Positions 27,185-36,982 of a stretch of DNA of 64,000 nucleotides are shown piece after piece. Position 1 is the stretch's first letter; every line of letters begins with the position of its first letter. The stretch is taken from NCBI GenBank assembly GCA_963791325.1, contig CAWBRU010000023.1, forward strand, positions 342,190 through 406,189. Direction: 5' to 3'. A program made the translations under genes and the position numbers. The notes beneath the pieces are model-generated. The model worked only from the letters and a program-made list of their open reading frames with translations. It was not told the DNA's origin and ran no database searches. This stretch comes from JBEVJK01 sp963791325 (GTDB taxonomy: Bacteria; Pseudomonadota; Alphaproteobacteria; Rhizobiales; Rhizobiaceae).

Positions 27185-28317
27185 GCCTCGAACCTCCGCG
27201 CCGGGTGGACGACGAAATTGAAGAATGAGACGCAGGCCACGGTCGAGATGAACAGCAGCATGTAGCCGACCGCGGCCGAGCCGCCGAGATCCTGGGTGCG
27301 CCAGGCGATGAAGGCGTGCAGGGTCATCGATTCGGTCGCCAGCCCCGGCCCGCCGCCGGTGAGCACGTTGGGCAGGTCGACGATCTTGAACGCCTCGATC
27401 AGCCGGATCAGCACCACGGTGGCCGCGACCGGCGCGATCGCCGGCCAAGTGATATCCCGAAAGATCTGCCAGCCATTGGCGCCGTCGAGGCGCGCTGCCT
27501 CGACCTGGTCGCGCGGCTGGTTCTCGATCGCCGCGAGGAGCACGATGAACATGAACGGCGTCCATTGCCAGGTGTCGCCGATCAGCACCATCAGCCGGGC
27601 CGACCAGGCCTCAGTCGCCCATGACCATTCGCTGATGCCGAAGGCGCGCAGCAGCGGCGCGAACGGGCCTTTCTGCATGTCCGCCAGCATGCGGAAGGTG
27701 TAGGCGATGCCGACCGGGGTGACCATCAGCGGAATGAAGAACAGCACGCGAAAGAAGTTGCGGCCGCGGATCGGCCGGCCGCAGAGCAAGGCCAGGCCGA
27801 GCCCGAGGCCGAATTGCGCGGTGACGCCGACGACGACGTAGAGCAGCGTGGTGATGACCGTGCCGGGAACGCCGCCGGGCGCGAAGGTGACCACCGCGAC
27901 GGCGGCCAGCGACAGCGCCAGTGCAACCGACAACAGCCGCCCGAGCGTGCCCAGCACCGTCGGCCGGCGCCCGAAATAGCGGGCCAGAAGCCAGATGAGC
28001 AGCGCGGCGAACGCGATGAGAACCAGCCAGTGGACGATGCCCGGCGTGCCGAACTTTCCGAGCAGGTGATATTGCTGCGAGCCGGTCAAGAGCTTGCGGA
28101 AATTGGCCAGTCCGATGAAGCGCAGGGTGAAGCCGCCTTGCGCCAGGGCAAAGCGCGACAGCGACAGATACGCCGATATGATCAGCGGAAAGATGGCAAA
28201 GCACAACAGGACGATGACGGCCGGCATCACCATCAGCCCGCCGGACCGGCGGTCGACCCACTCCCCCCAGCTCAGGCGGGGAGCGGCGTCGATCCCGGTT
28301 GTGATGGTCGTGGTCAT
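27181..28317 (-). CDS. Carbohydrate ABC transporter permease (MalF/UgpA type)
   Basis: A 378-residue permease with an N-terminal span (VMPAVIVLLCFAIFPLIIS), extra spans around residues 90-160 and the C-terminal permease core. The EAA loop is in VEAARLDGANGWQIFRDITWP. It sits between the binding-protein gene and the second permease, overlapping the latter by 4 bases. Works as a heterodimer with it in the inner membrane. Confidence 0.9.
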   Translation of the reverse strand: MTTTITTGIDAAPRLSWGEWVDRRSGGLMVMPAVIVLLCFAIFPLIISAYLSLSRFALAQGGFTLRFIGLANFRKLLTGSQQYHLLGKFGTPGIVHWLVLIAFAALLIWLLARYFGRRPTVLGTLGRLLSVALALSLAAVAVVTFAPGGVPGTVITTLLYVVVGVTAQFGLGLGLALLCGRPIRGRNFFRVLFFIPLMVTPVGIAYTFRMLADMQKGPFAPLLRAFGISEWSWATEAWSARLMVLIGDTWQWTPFMFIVLLAAIENQPRDQVEAARLDGANGWQIFRDITWPAIAPVAATVVLIRLIEAFKIVDLPNVLTGGGPGLATESMTLHAFIAWRTQDLGGSAAVGYMLLFISTVACVSFFNFVVHPARRFEA

Positions 28318-28391
28318 CGGCGGCTTCGGGTGCTTTGATCGGAAAGACCCGGCGCGCTGGCGTGCGGCCGGGCCGTTCCTGCCGGATGCAG

Positions 28392-29864
28392 CTATTGCGC
28401 GCCGATCGTGGCCTTGTAGAGCTTGAGCTGCTCGTCCTTGCCGATTTCGTCGTTGAGCTCGTTCCAGCCGTCCTCGATCGCCTTGACCGTGGCTTCCTTG
28501 TCGATCTCCCCGGCGAGGAATCGCGACACCGCCTCGTCGAGCACGACCTGCTGATACTTCTGGTTCTGCGGAATGCGCAGATCGAGAATCATGTTCGGGC
28601 TGCTCATGCTCTCATTGATGGCGCCGAGATAGACCTTGGCCTCGTCCTCGGTCATGCCGGCCTGCTTCCACAGGTCGCTGTAGGAGAGCTGCGAGGCACG
28701 GTAAGGGTTGAACCCGGTGCCGCCGACGGTGACATCGGCATTCGACTGGGCCGGCTGCGTCATGAACGAGAAGAACGCGAAGGCGGCGTCCTTCACCTTC
28801 GGGTCGGCGGCCGCATTGATGCCCCCGCCCCAGCCGCCGAAGGCCGCGAACGGCGCATGGTTGACGCCGTCGACGGCATGCGGGCAGCTTTCGGCCGAGC
28901 AGGCCTCGAGCTTGCCGGTGTCCCAATTGAGCACGTCCTTGGAGCCCGGCATGATCGCCGCGCCCCACTTGCCCTGGACCTTGGACTGCTTGGGATCGAT
29001 CGAGATGGTGCCGACGTCGCCCCAGTCGAGGTTGAGCGCGCAGCGCCCGGACGCAAACAGAGGCCGGGTGTCGGAGACGTCGAGGTTGAGTTCGTCCGGC
29101 GGTCCGTATTTGGTCGATTCGGACAGGAAGTCGAGCGCCTTGCGGAAGGCGTCGTTGTTGACCAGCGGGGTCATGTCCTTGGTGTTGAAGAAGGTGCCCT
29201 GGCTGGTGCCCTTGGACTGGGTCATCGAGCCGACCACGTCGGTGACGAACCAGTAGCTCTGGGCATTGCGCTTCTTGGCGATGCACGAGCCGAAGTCGGG
29301 CGTGCCGTCGCCGTTCATGTCCTTGCCGTTGACGGCCTTGGCGACCGCGAGATATTCGTCCCACGTGGTCGGCACTTTCTGACCGGCGGCGTCGAGCACG
29401 TCCTTGCGGTAGTACATCATGTGGAAATCACCATCGAGGGTGATCATGTAGGACTTGCCGTTGTACTTTTGCGAGAAGTCGCGGAAGAACGCGCCGACAT
29501 CGTCTTCCTTGATGTCCTTGTCGGCCTCGATGCGCGGCGTCAGATCCTCCAGATAGCCGCCGGCAATGTAGTCGACCATCCATTGCGGCGCGAACACCGC
29601 GGCGTCGACGGAGTTGGTGCCGCTCGCCCAGTCGGTCAGGACCTTTTGATAAAGATCGGCGAACGGCACCGCGATCACATTGACCTTGGCGCCTGTCAGC
29701 TTCTCGAACTCCGGCGCGCGCCGCTGCAGCGGCTCCTGGATCGCGCCGGTTTGGGTGATGACATTGACGGTGACGCCGGCGAACGGCTTGTCCTGCGCCA
29801 ATGAAGGTGCGGCCGCGAGCCCGCATAGGGCCGAGAGCCCGACCAGAATCGGTCCTGATTTCAT
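28392..29864 (-). CDS. Extracellular solute-binding protein, family 1
   Basis: A 490-residue periplasmic binding protein with a signal peptide (MKSGPILVGLSALCGLAAAPSLA, cut before QDKPF). The body matches the sugar-binding family 1 fold (EFEKLTGAKVNVIAVPF, YYRKDVLDAAGQKVPTTWDEY). It is the first gene of the transporter operon. The sugar is not identifiable by eye; the size suits di- or oligosaccharide or polyol binders. Confidence 0.9.
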   Translation of the reverse strand: MKSGPILVGLSALCGLAAAPSLAQDKPFAGVTVNVITQTGAIQEPLQRRAPEFEKLTGAKVNVIAVPFADLYQKVLTDWASGTNSVDAAVFAPQWMVDYIAGGYLEDLTPRIEADKDIKEDDVGAFFRDFSQKYNGKSYMITLDGDFHMMYYRKDVLDAAGQKVPTTWDEYLAVAKAVNGKDMNGDGTPDFGSCIAKKRNAQSYWFVTDVVGSMTQSKGTSQGTFFNTKDMTPLVNNDAFRKALDFLSESTKYGPPDELNLDVSDTRPLFASGRCALNLDWGDVGTISIDPKQSKVQGKWGAAIMPGSKDVLNWDTGKLEACSAESCPHAVDGVNHAPFAAFGGWGGGINAAADPKVKDAAFAFFSFMTQPAQSNADVTVGGTGFNPYRASQLSYSDLWKQAGMTEDEAKVYLGAINESMSSPNMILDLRIPQNQKYQQVVLDEAVSRFLAGEIDKEATVKAIEDGWNELNDEIGKDEQLKLYKATIGAQ

Positions 29865-30290
29865 CCACTTCCTCCCTGTTGGACCGCCCGGGTGCCGAGA
29901 TCTGGCAAGCCGGCGGTCATCATGTGGCGGTTGCCGCCACCAGGCTGGCGCGGCACCACTCTTAGGAAGGCCAGAATATCGGCAACACGCACCGTGTCCA
30001 GGGGCTTTGGCGCCCGGCGGTGAGCCGCGGGCACGGCGCAGGCACGAGGTTTCCGGAAAAGCGTGCAGGAAGCGCCGCTCGAGAAGGGCAGGAGCGACGC
30101 TTCCGCAGACCGTGCGGCCGATGTCTCAGGCGAGACATCGAGAGAGTGCGGCCGCATCCCGGATTGTTGCGGCCGAACCCTGACGCCAACCTGAACGGCG
30201 CGCCAGAAGGCGTCACAAGGCCGCGAGCGGAACTCGCTTCAGGCGCTGCAATGCCCGCACCGACCCCGACCTAGGGGGCGGAGGCGCCGC
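29865..30290. other. Intergenic with short inverted repeats
   Basis: No gene. Holds the promoter of the transporter operon. A run around 30117-30156 contains self-complementary pieces (GATGTCTCAGGCGAGACATC, with GCGGCCGCA beside it) that could form a hairpin. Confidence 0.5.
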
Positions 30291-30494
30291 TCAAGTGCCG
30301 CGGTTGATGAGATAGGCGCTCTTCATGTCGTGGAGATCGGCCTTGGCGCTCTCGGCAAGCCGCTCTGCATGGCGCATCGAGTAGCGCAGCCGGACGATCT
30401 CCGAGGCAGCCGCCCGGGCCAGCTCGCGGTCTTCCTCGCTCTGCCAGGCCTTGGCGCGCAGCCGCTCGACGATATCGGCGCGTGGTGATCGCAT
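30291..30494 (-). CDS. Small helical hypothetical protein
   Basis: A 67-residue protein from ATG 30494, strongly helical and charged (RADIVERLRAKAWQSEEDRE, EIVRLRYSMRHAERLAESAK). No known domain. The longer upstream frame reads arginine-rich nonsense, so the shorter start is preferred; GGGAG lies some 15 bases upstream. Resembles the many small rhizobial proteins of unknown function. Confidence 0.55.
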   Translation of the reverse strand: MRSPRADIVERLRAKAWQSEEDRELARAAASEIVRLRYSMRHAERLAESAKADLHDMKSAYLINRGT

Positions 30495-30817
30495 TTCTTT
30501 CTGCTCCCATGGTCGGCTGCCGCCGCTTGCGGGGCGTGCGCACCTCTCCCGGCGCAAGGCTGCGCCCGGTTTTGCCCTCAGATGGGCACGTCGCCGCTGC
30601 ACCGTGATGCGACAAGTCGCCAATCCCTTGCGCTACGCCGCCATCCGGCTGCGAAAACATGGCATTCGGCATTGCGACGAAACGCTTCCTTAACCGAGCC
30701 TCTTCAAAGTTCGTCTTACCGGGCTCTTATCAATCTGACGTCCGGAGAGGGCGTCGACGACGCGTTTCACCCCGCGCACGCGTCGTCGATCGCCTCTGCT
30801 TTGGTGAGGGGAAACCG
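30495..30817. other. Intergenic between divergent small genes
   Basis: No gene seen. Must hold the divergent promoters of the two small proteins on either side. Confidence 0.5.
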
Positions 30818-31021
30818 GTGTCCGCGTACAAATCCGATCTCTGCGCTGCCGATCACATCGCTCTGCAACGGCTGATCGCCCAGCTGGGTCAGACCGGCGG
30901 GCGCATCGTCAGCGTTACCTGGCTGCCTGAACGGACCGTCTACGAGCCGTCGCCGAGCGGCGGACATGTCTCGGTCAGGGCGCCGCAGTCCTATTTGATC
31001 CTGCACGAGCCCGCCGCCTGA
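30818..31021 (+). CDS. Small hypothetical protein
   Basis: A 67-residue protein starting at GTG 30818 behind GGTGAGGGGAAACCG. It begins MSAYKSDLCAADHIALQRLI and has a beta-rich second half (IVSVTWLPERTVYEP). No family recognised. Composition suggests a small folded cytosolic protein. Confidence 0.55.
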   Translation: MSAYKSDLCAADHIALQRLIAQLGQTGGRIVSVTWLPERTVYEPSPSGGHVSVRAPQSYLILHEPAA

Positions 31022-31177
31022 AGCACGGGCAGACGCTCATACGTCAAATTTGAATGCTGCTGAGCGGCCGACCTGCCATGAGTTGGCAATGGCTCTGCCT
31101 TGCTCGGACTTCGGCCAAGCCGCCTTTACCGCATCCCGTCGGCGCGCTCGCCGCGGCGCCGGCGGCCGGGATCGCCG

Positions 31178-31387
31178 ATGACCCCGCTGCGCGACAAGGC
31201 GATGCGCATGGGCGTTCTCAAGCCGGAGGAGCTCGACCTGCTGAGCGAGGTATTCGAGGCGACCGGCGTCCCCGGCGAGACGCCGAGCGAGCGCGAAGGC
31301 CGTGCCACCAAGATCATCGCCTATTATCACACCGGTATCACCGATAAGGAGCGGCTAATCGCGGTGATCAAGCGGATGCAGCATTGA
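31178..31387 (+). CDS. Small hypothetical protein
   Basis: A 69-residue protein from ATG 31178, with helices LRDKAMRMGVLKPEELDLLSE and DKERLIAVIKRMQH. Looks like a conserved rhizobial small protein with a regular helical pattern; function unknown. Confidence 0.55.
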   Translation: MTPLRDKAMRMGVLKPEELDLLSEVFEATGVPGETPSEREGRATKIIAYYHTGITDKERLIAVIKRMQH

Positions 31388-31440
31388 GGCCGTCTTGAAG
31401 GCTCATAGCGGACCTGCCATTGTGATGGCGACAGTTCAGA

Positions 31441-31704
31441 ATGGGACCGGATATGGCCAAAGACGAGCCTGAATGGGAAGCCCTCCCCGGCTATGACACT
31501 ATCCCCACCCATCCGGAGGAAATGAAGACGACGTTCAACCTGCGGGTGGGCAAGAGCGTCTCGCTGCAAGGCAGCGCCCGGGTGACCCCGGCCGGCATCG
31601 CCACGGCCGGCATCGCCGCCGCGATCGTTCTGCTGGCCGTCGGCGGCATGCTGCGCTGGACGCGGAAGCCTCCGCTCGTGCGGCGCCCGCTGCGCTTGCG
31701 CTAG
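31441..31704 (+). CDS. Small single-span membrane protein
   Basis: An 87-residue protein. The N-terminal half is soluble and acidic (EPEWEALPGYDTIPTHPEE), followed by one membrane helix (GIATAGIAAAIVLLAVGGML) and a very basic tail (RKPPLVRRPLRLR), which predicts an outside N-terminus and cytoplasmic C-terminus. The first methionine may be M5 (ATG 31453). Function unknown. Confidence 0.55.
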   Translation: MGPDMAKDEPEWEALPGYDTIPTHPEEMKTTFNLRVGKSVSLQGSARVTPAGIATAGIAAAIVLLAVGGMLRWTRKPPLVRRPLRLR

Positions 31705-31882
31705 CATTTCCGGTTATCTGGAAAGCGCCGGTGCCGGTGAAGGCGCGGCCCTTTCGACCCTGGGTGCCGCGCCTCTCACGTTCATATACGTGCGGCAGCG
31801 CCTGCCGGTTTCAGCCGGGCGCTGGTTTTTGCGCGGGTCTCGAGCACGGCTAGCCTCGGCGGGCGGGGATCAAGGAGGGACA

Positions 31883-32746
31883 ATGACCACGCCAATCAGC
31901 TTGGAACGGAAACCCGCTGCTTGGGTTCGCTATGCTCCTCTACCTCCGTTTTTCAGCCGCAGGTCCGGTCGGAAGACCGGATCCGGTTCCTCCGGAACCG
32001 CCCTGGCGGCCTGGCTCTCGGGCCCGTTGATCGCGGCCTTGCTCGGGCTGGCGACGCTGCCTGCGGCAGCCGACAGCCAGGCCGGTGCGGCGATCTCCGC
32101 CGCCACGCCGGTGTTCGTCACCAGCCCGGCACAGCCGGCAAATGTCGGCGACACCATTCTGGCCGCAACGCGCTACCACGATTCCGGCGAATACGACCGC
32201 GACGTTGCGCTGGTCGCCGACCAGGCGACCGCCTGGATCGGCGCGCGGGCGCCGCAGGCGAGCCGGCCGGCGGTGGTGTTCGATATCGACGATACCGCGC
32301 TCTCCAACTGGGAGGTGATCAGGCGCGACAATTTCGGCCGGCCGGTACCCGGCGCCTGCGACCTGGCCAAGGACGGGCCGTGCGGCTGGGCGGCGTGGGA
32401 CCAGCTGGGCGTCGACACGGCGATTCTGCCGACGCTCGCCGCCTTCCGTGCGGCCATCGCCGCCAAGGCCAAGGTGTTCTTCATCACCGGCCGCCCCGAG
32501 GACCAGCGCGCCGCTACCGAGCGCAACCTGCGCCAGGCCGGCTATGACGGCTTCGAGCGCCTCTCCATGGTGCCGCTTGGGGCCAAGTTTGCGTCCGCCG
32601 CGGACTTCAAGACGGGGATCCGGGCAGGAATCGCGGCCGAAGGCTATACCATCATCGCCAATGTCGGCGACCAGCCCTCCGACCTCCTCGGCGGCTATGC
32701 CGAGCGGATCTTCCTGTTGCCCAACCCGTTCTACCGGGTGCCTTGA
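31883..32746 (+). CDS. HAD-superfamily acid phosphatase (class B / e(P4)-like)
   Basis: A 287-residue secreted phosphatase. An unusually long N-region precedes a signal-like hydrophobic stretch (PLIAALLGLATLPAAADS). The HAD nucleophile motif is FDIDDTALSNW; motif II is FFITGRPED; the distal aspartate is in NVGDQPSDL. The start ATG 31883 follows CAAGGAGGGACA, a very good ribosome site. Predicted to release phosphate from organic esters in the periplasm or at the outer membrane. Confidence 0.87.
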   Translation: MTTPISLERKPAAWVRYAPLPPFFSRRSGRKTGSGSSGTALAAWLSGPLIAALLGLATLPAAADSQAGAAISAATPVFVTSPAQPANVGDTILAATRYHDSGEYDRDVALVADQATAWIGARAPQASRPAVVFDIDDTALSNWEVIRRDNFGRPVPGACDLAKDGPCGWAAWDQLGVDTAILPTLAAFRAAIAAKAKVFFITGRPEDQRAATERNLRQAGYDGFERLSMVPLGAKFASAADFKTGIRAGIAAEGYTIIANVGDQPSDLLGGYAERIFLLPNPFYRVP

Positions 32747-33018
32747 GCCGCACTCTCGCCGCGGCCAAGCGTCGCCGGTCGCGGTTCTGGCTCGACCCCC
32801 TGCCCTATGCCATGAAGCAGCCGTGCTTTGCCGCTAGGGGTCAGGCGACTGGCGCAACCGCTTTGTGTCGTGGAAGAGGCAAGAGCCGCCGCAATTGGCG
32901 GGGTAGACGATACTTTGTGGCAACTTCAAGTGGCTCCTAAATTATCTTTGCCTAACTTGCAGCAACTCAAGGCGGACTTTAGTTAGGGCCGGATTGCGGA
33001 GACGGATTTTTTCGAGCG

Positions 33019-35634
33019 ATGTCGCATACGGATTTGCCTGTCGATGACCGGCCTGTGGAAGGTCGGGTTGCCCGCATTATCGAGCAGGTGCTGGAGCCGC
33101 GCGTGCTGGGTCCCCTGGTCGGCGCGGCCATGGTGGCGATCGGCCTCGTCGTCGTCCATGAGATCACCGGCGCGCTGCACCTCGACCAGATCAGCGCGGC
33201 GATCCGGCAGACCTCGGTCGCCGCCGTCTGGCAATCGATCGCCTTCACCCTGATCAGCTTCGTCGCGATGTCGGTCTACGACATCATGGCGGTTCGCCGC
33301 GTCGCCCCCGACAAGGTCCCGGTCGGCCTGGCCGCCTTCGCCGGCTTCGTCGGCTACGGCATCTCCAATGCCATCGGCTTCCATGTCTTCGTCGGCGGAC
33401 CGGTCCGTTACCGGATCTACCAGACGGCAGGCCTGGATTTCGCCGATGTCGGCCGTGTCGTCGGCATCTCGTTCTTGACCTTTTCGGCCGGCATCCTGAC
33501 CACCGTCGGACTGGCTCTGCTGATCGATCCGTTCGGCATTCCCTGGATGCGGCTGCTGTCGGCTCTCGACGACCGGCTGATCGGTGTCGCCATTCTCGTC
33601 TTCTTGGCGGCGGCGCTCGTCTGGCTGGCGCGCGGCAACCATCAGGTGACCTTGCTCGGCTGGCGCTTTCCCTTGCCCACCGCCCGCAGTGCCGCCGCGC
33701 AGATCGTCGTCGGCGCGATCGATATCGCCGCGGCCGCCGCCGCCCTCTATGTGCTGCTCCCGGCCGACCTGGCCAACAGCTTCTCCGCCTTCCTGATCCT
33801 GTTCGTGGCCGCCATCACCGCCGGAGTGATCAGCCATGCCCCGGGCGGGCTCGGCGTGATCGAGGCGACGATCCTTTTCGGGCTCGGCGCCGGCACCCGC
33901 CCGGACGCGGTCGCCGCGCTGGTGGTGTTCCGGCTGATCTACTATATCGGGCCGCTCGCCTTGGCGGGGCTGGCGCTGCTCGCCTTCGAAGCCTACCGGG
34001 CGCGCGCCTCGGTCGCCGCGGTCACCAGCCTGTCCTTCGCGGTTACCCGGCGCCTGGTGCCGCCGGTCGCCGCTACCCTGGTGTTTGTCGGCGGGCTGGT
34101 CCTGCTTTTGTCGGGCAATCTGCCGGCGCAGGGCGAGCGCACCGACTTCCTGAGCGACATCCTGCCGCTGCCGTTTGCCGAAGCGTCGCATCTGCTGGCA
34201 AGCCTGGTCGGGCTGGTGCTGATCGTACTCGCCCGGGGCCTCTACCGGCGCATCGCGCTGGCCAGGCTGGTGTCGATCATCCTGCTGCTCGCCGGCGCCG
34301 CGTTCTCGCTGCTCAAGGGACTGGACTGGGAAGAGGCCACGATCCTCACCGTGATCGCCGGGCTGCTGTATTTCTACGGCAGCGCCTTCTACCGCAAGAG
34401 CGACTGGCGCGCCTTCCGGCCGAACGCCACGTGGCTGGCGATGATCGTCATCGTGCTCGCCTCGATTACCTTGGTCGGCCTGCTCGCCTACCGCCATGTC
34501 GACTACGACAACGATCTGTGGTGGCAGTTCGCCTGGGACGGCGATGCGCCGCGTTTCCTGCGCGCCACGCTGGCACTGGTCATCGTCGCCGCAGTGATCG
34601 CGACAGACTCGCTCGTCAATCGTCCGCACCAGCCAAAGGTCGGCAAGGTCGACATCCCCGACGCCGTCCGGCGGGTGCTCGACACCTGCGCCGGCACCCA
34701 GCCCTGCGTGGCGCTGCTCGGCGACAAGTCCTTCATGGTCTCGACCAGCGAGAAGGCGTTTCTGATGTACGCCGTGTCGGGGCGCAGCTGGATCACCATG
34801 GGTGACCCGGTCGGCGACGAGAAATCCTGCCGCGCCTTGGTCTGGCGCTTTGCCGAGACGGCCGACCGGGCCGGCGCCAGAGCGGTGTTCTACGGCGTGG
34901 CCCCGGAGGCGCTCGCCAACTATCTCGACCTCGGCCTCGCCATCCTGAAGATCGGCGAGAATGCGCGCGTGCCGCTCGCCGACTTCACCCTTGCCGGACC
35001 GGTCCGGCAGCCGTTCCGCTATGCCCACGGCAAGGCGACGCGCGAGGGGCTGGTGTTTTCAGTGGTCGACAAGAGCGAGGTGCCGGCCCTGCTGCCGGAG
35101 CTCAGGGCGGTGTCGGATGAATGGATGGCCAACAAGGTCGGCACCGAAAAAGGCTTCTCCCTCGGCCGCTTCGAGGACGAATACATGAAGGAGTTCGACT
35201 GCGCGCTGTTGACCAAGGACGGCGTCATCGTCGCGTTTGCCAACCTGTGGCGGGCCGGCGACGGCGACGAGTTGTCGGTCGATCTGATGCGCTACCGGCC
35301 GGGCGTCTCCAAGGTGATGATGGAGGCGCTGTTTTCCCATATTCTGCTCTACGGCCGCGACCAGGGCTACAAATGGTTCAATCTCGGCGCCGCACCACTG
35401 GCCGGGCTCGCCGACCATCCGCTCGCCTCGACCTGGAGCCGGGTCGGCACCTTCATCTACCGGCGCGGCGACGAGTTCTACAATTTCGAAGGCCTGCGCG
35501 CCTTCAAGCAGAAGTTCGACCCGGTATGGACGCCGCAATACATGGCCTGCCCCGGCGGGCTCGCCATGCCGCAGGTGCTGCTCGACGTGACGACACTGAT
35601 TTCCGGTTCTCCGATGAGGATCCTCAAACGATGA
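33019..35634 (+). CDS. lpiA: LpiA/MprF lysyl-phosphatidylglycerol synthase
   Basis: An 871-residue bifunctional membrane protein. The N-terminal 540 or so residues form the multi-span flippase part; the C-terminal 300 residues are the GNAT-like aminoacyl transferase (DUF2156), with FMVSTSEKAFLMYAV, GDPVGDE and the final YKWFNLGAAPLAGL and FKQKFDP blocks. It transfers lysine from Lys-tRNA to phosphatidylglycerol, which reduces the negative surface charge and protects against acid and cationic peptides. The acvB gene starts inside its stop (ATGA), the established lpiA-acvB operon of Rhizobium and Agrobacterium, typically acid-induced. Confidence 0.94.
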   Translation: MSHTDLPVDDRPVEGRVARIIEQVLEPRVLGPLVGAAMVAIGLVVVHEITGALHLDQISAAIRQTSVAAVWQSIAFTLISFVAMSVYDIMAVRRVAPDKVPVGLAAFAGFVGYGISNAIGFHVFVGGPVRYRIYQTAGLDFADVGRVVGISFLTFSAGILTTVGLALLIDPFGIPWMRLLSALDDRLIGVAILVFLAAALVWLARGNHQVTLLGWRFPLPTARSAAAQIVVGAIDIAAAAAALYVLLPADLANSFSAFLILFVAAITAGVISHAPGGLGVIEATILFGLGAGTRPDAVAALVVFRLIYYIGPLALAGLALLAFEAYRARASVAAVTSLSFAVTRRLVPPVAATLVFVGGLVLLLSGNLPAQGERTDFLSDILPLPFAEASHLLASLVGLVLIVLARGLYRRIALARLVSIILLLAGAAFSLLKGLDWEEATILTVIAGLLYFYGSAFYRKSDWRAFRPNATWLAMIVIVLASITLVGLLAYRHVDYDNDLWWQFAWDGDAPRFLRATLALVIVAAVIATDSLVNRPHQPKVGKVDIPDAVRRVLDTCAGTQPCVALLGDKSFMVSTSEKAFLMYAVSGRSWITMGDPVGDEKSCRALVWRFAETADRAGARAVFYGVAPEALANYLDLGLAILKIGENARVPLADFTLAGPVRQPFRYAHGKATREGLVFSVVDKSEVPALLPELRAVSDEWMANKVGTEKGFSLGRFEDEYMKEFDCALLTKDGVIVAFANLWRAGDGDELSVDLMRYRPGVSKVMMEALFSHILLYGRDQGYKWFNLGAAPLAGLADHPLASTWSRVGTFIYRRGDEFYNFEGLRAFKQKFDPVWTPQYMACPGGLAMPQVLLDVTTLISGSPMRILKR

Positions 35635-36974
35635 AGCGAATGCCCCCGCTGCTTCCCTTGAGTGTTGCCGCCTTCCTCGCAATCCCTGCGGCCTTTGCCG
35701 CCCCCGCTTCCAGCCCTGCCGCCGACAAGGCGACGGTGCAGAGCGGGCGGCTGGACAAGGTCCGGCTGCTCGCCCCCAAGGCGGCACCCAAGGCGCTGGT
35801 CATCTACTTCTCCGACCGGAGCGGCTGGCAGCCGAGCGACGACGCGGTGGCCACGGCATTGGTCAATGACGGCGATGCCGTGCTCGCCGTCGACCTTGCC
35901 CGCTACGGCAAAGCCCTGGATGCCGACGACGGCGAATGTCTCTATGTTGTCGGCGAATTGACCGACCTCGCCCAGACCGCGCAGCGGCAGCTCGACCTGC
36001 AGACTTACCTGCCGCCGATCCTGGCCGGCACCGGCGAAGGCGCGACCTTCGCCTATGCCGCGCTCGCCGATGCGCCGGCCAATACGCTTGGCGGCGCCGT
36101 CGCGGCCGGCTTCGCCAACCGGCTGACGCTCAAGCTGCCGTTCTGTCCGGGCGCCACCGCCAAGAAGTCGCCGGACGGCAAGGCCTACAGCTACGCCTTC
36201 GACAGCACCATGCCGGAGGCCGCCGCGCTGCTGGTTACGGCCGACAAGATCGACGAGATCACCGCCGAGGCCACCACCCAGCGCCTGGTCACGGTCTCCT
36301 CCTTCGACGCCGACGATCCGCCGGACGCCATCGTCCAGGCCGTGTCCGACATGGCGGAGAACAACAATCCGTTCGGCGACCTGCCGGCGATCGACCTGCC
36401 GTCGACGACCGACCCGCGCGCGCTTGCCATCCTGATCTCCGGCGACGGCGGCTGGCGCGATCTCGACAAGACCATGGGCGAGTGGCTGTCGACCAAGGGG
36501 GTGCACGTGGTCGGCCTCGACGCGCTGCATTATTTCTGGTCGAAACGAACGCCGCAGCAGCTGGCCACGGACATGGCCCAGCTGATCGATGACGCCGATC
36601 CGACGCACCATCTGCCGGTGATGCTGATCGGCTACTCGTTCGGTGCCGACGTCTTACCGTTTGCCTTTCCGCTGCTGCCCAAGCCGCTGCAGGACCGCAC
36701 CAAGGTGCTGGCGCTGCTGGCGCCGGGGCTGACTACCTCGTTCCAAGTCACCGTCGAGGGCTGGCTCGGCATCGACGACAGCGGCTACCAGATCGCGCCG
36801 GCGATCGCCGCGCTGCCGGCCGAACGGGTGATCTGCGTCTACGGCGAGGAGGAGGACGACAGCTCCTGCCCGGATCCCAGCCTGAAGAAGGTGACGCAGC
36901 TCAAGACCGAGGGCGGTCATCATTTCGATGGCGACTACGCGGCGATCGCCCAGCACTTCCTCGACCGGCTGTAG
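35631..36974 (+). CDS. acvB: AcvB (VirJ-like) periplasmic lysyl-PG hydrolase
   Basis: A 447-residue alpha/beta-hydrolase of the AcvB/VirJ family with a signal peptide (LLPLSVAAFLAIPAAFA). The N-terminal half is a degenerate hydrolase-like domain; the C-terminal half (from DPRALAILISGDGGWRDLD) has the nucleophile elbow GYSFGAD and ends with HHFDGDY. In Agrobacterium, AcvB hydrolyses lysyl-phosphatidylglycerol in the periplasm. It overlaps lpiA by 4 bases, so the synthase and hydrolase are made together. Confidence 0.92.
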   Translation: MKRMPPLLPLSVAAFLAIPAAFAAPASSPAADKATVQSGRLDKVRLLAPKAAPKALVIYFSDRSGWQPSDDAVATALVNDGDAVLAVDLARYGKALDADDGECLYVVGELTDLAQTAQRQLDLQTYLPPILAGTGEGATFAYAALADAPANTLGGAVAAGFANRLTLKLPFCPGATAKKSPDGKAYSYAFDSTMPEAAALLVTADKIDEITAEATTQRLVTVSSFDADDPPDAIVQAVSDMAENNNPFGDLPAIDLPSTTDPRALAILISGDGGWRDLDKTMGEWLSTKGVHVVGLDALHYFWSKRTPQQLATDMAQLIDDADPTHHLPVMLIGYSFGADVLPFAFPLLPKPLQDRTKVLALLAPGLTTSFQVTVEGWLGIDDSGYQIAPAIAALPAERVICVYGEEEDDSSCPDPSLKKVTQLKTEGGHHFDGDYAAIAQHFLDRL

Positions 36975-36982
36975 CGGCGCGC

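Noticed and set aside
28335..29804. 489-codon plus-strand frame
   Set aside because: Antisense shadow of the solute-binding protein, which has a clear signal peptide and family match.
32983..35028. 681-codon minus-strand frame
   Set aside because: Antisense shadow of lpiA, full of Gly/Asp/Arg/Gln as expected for a complementary frame.
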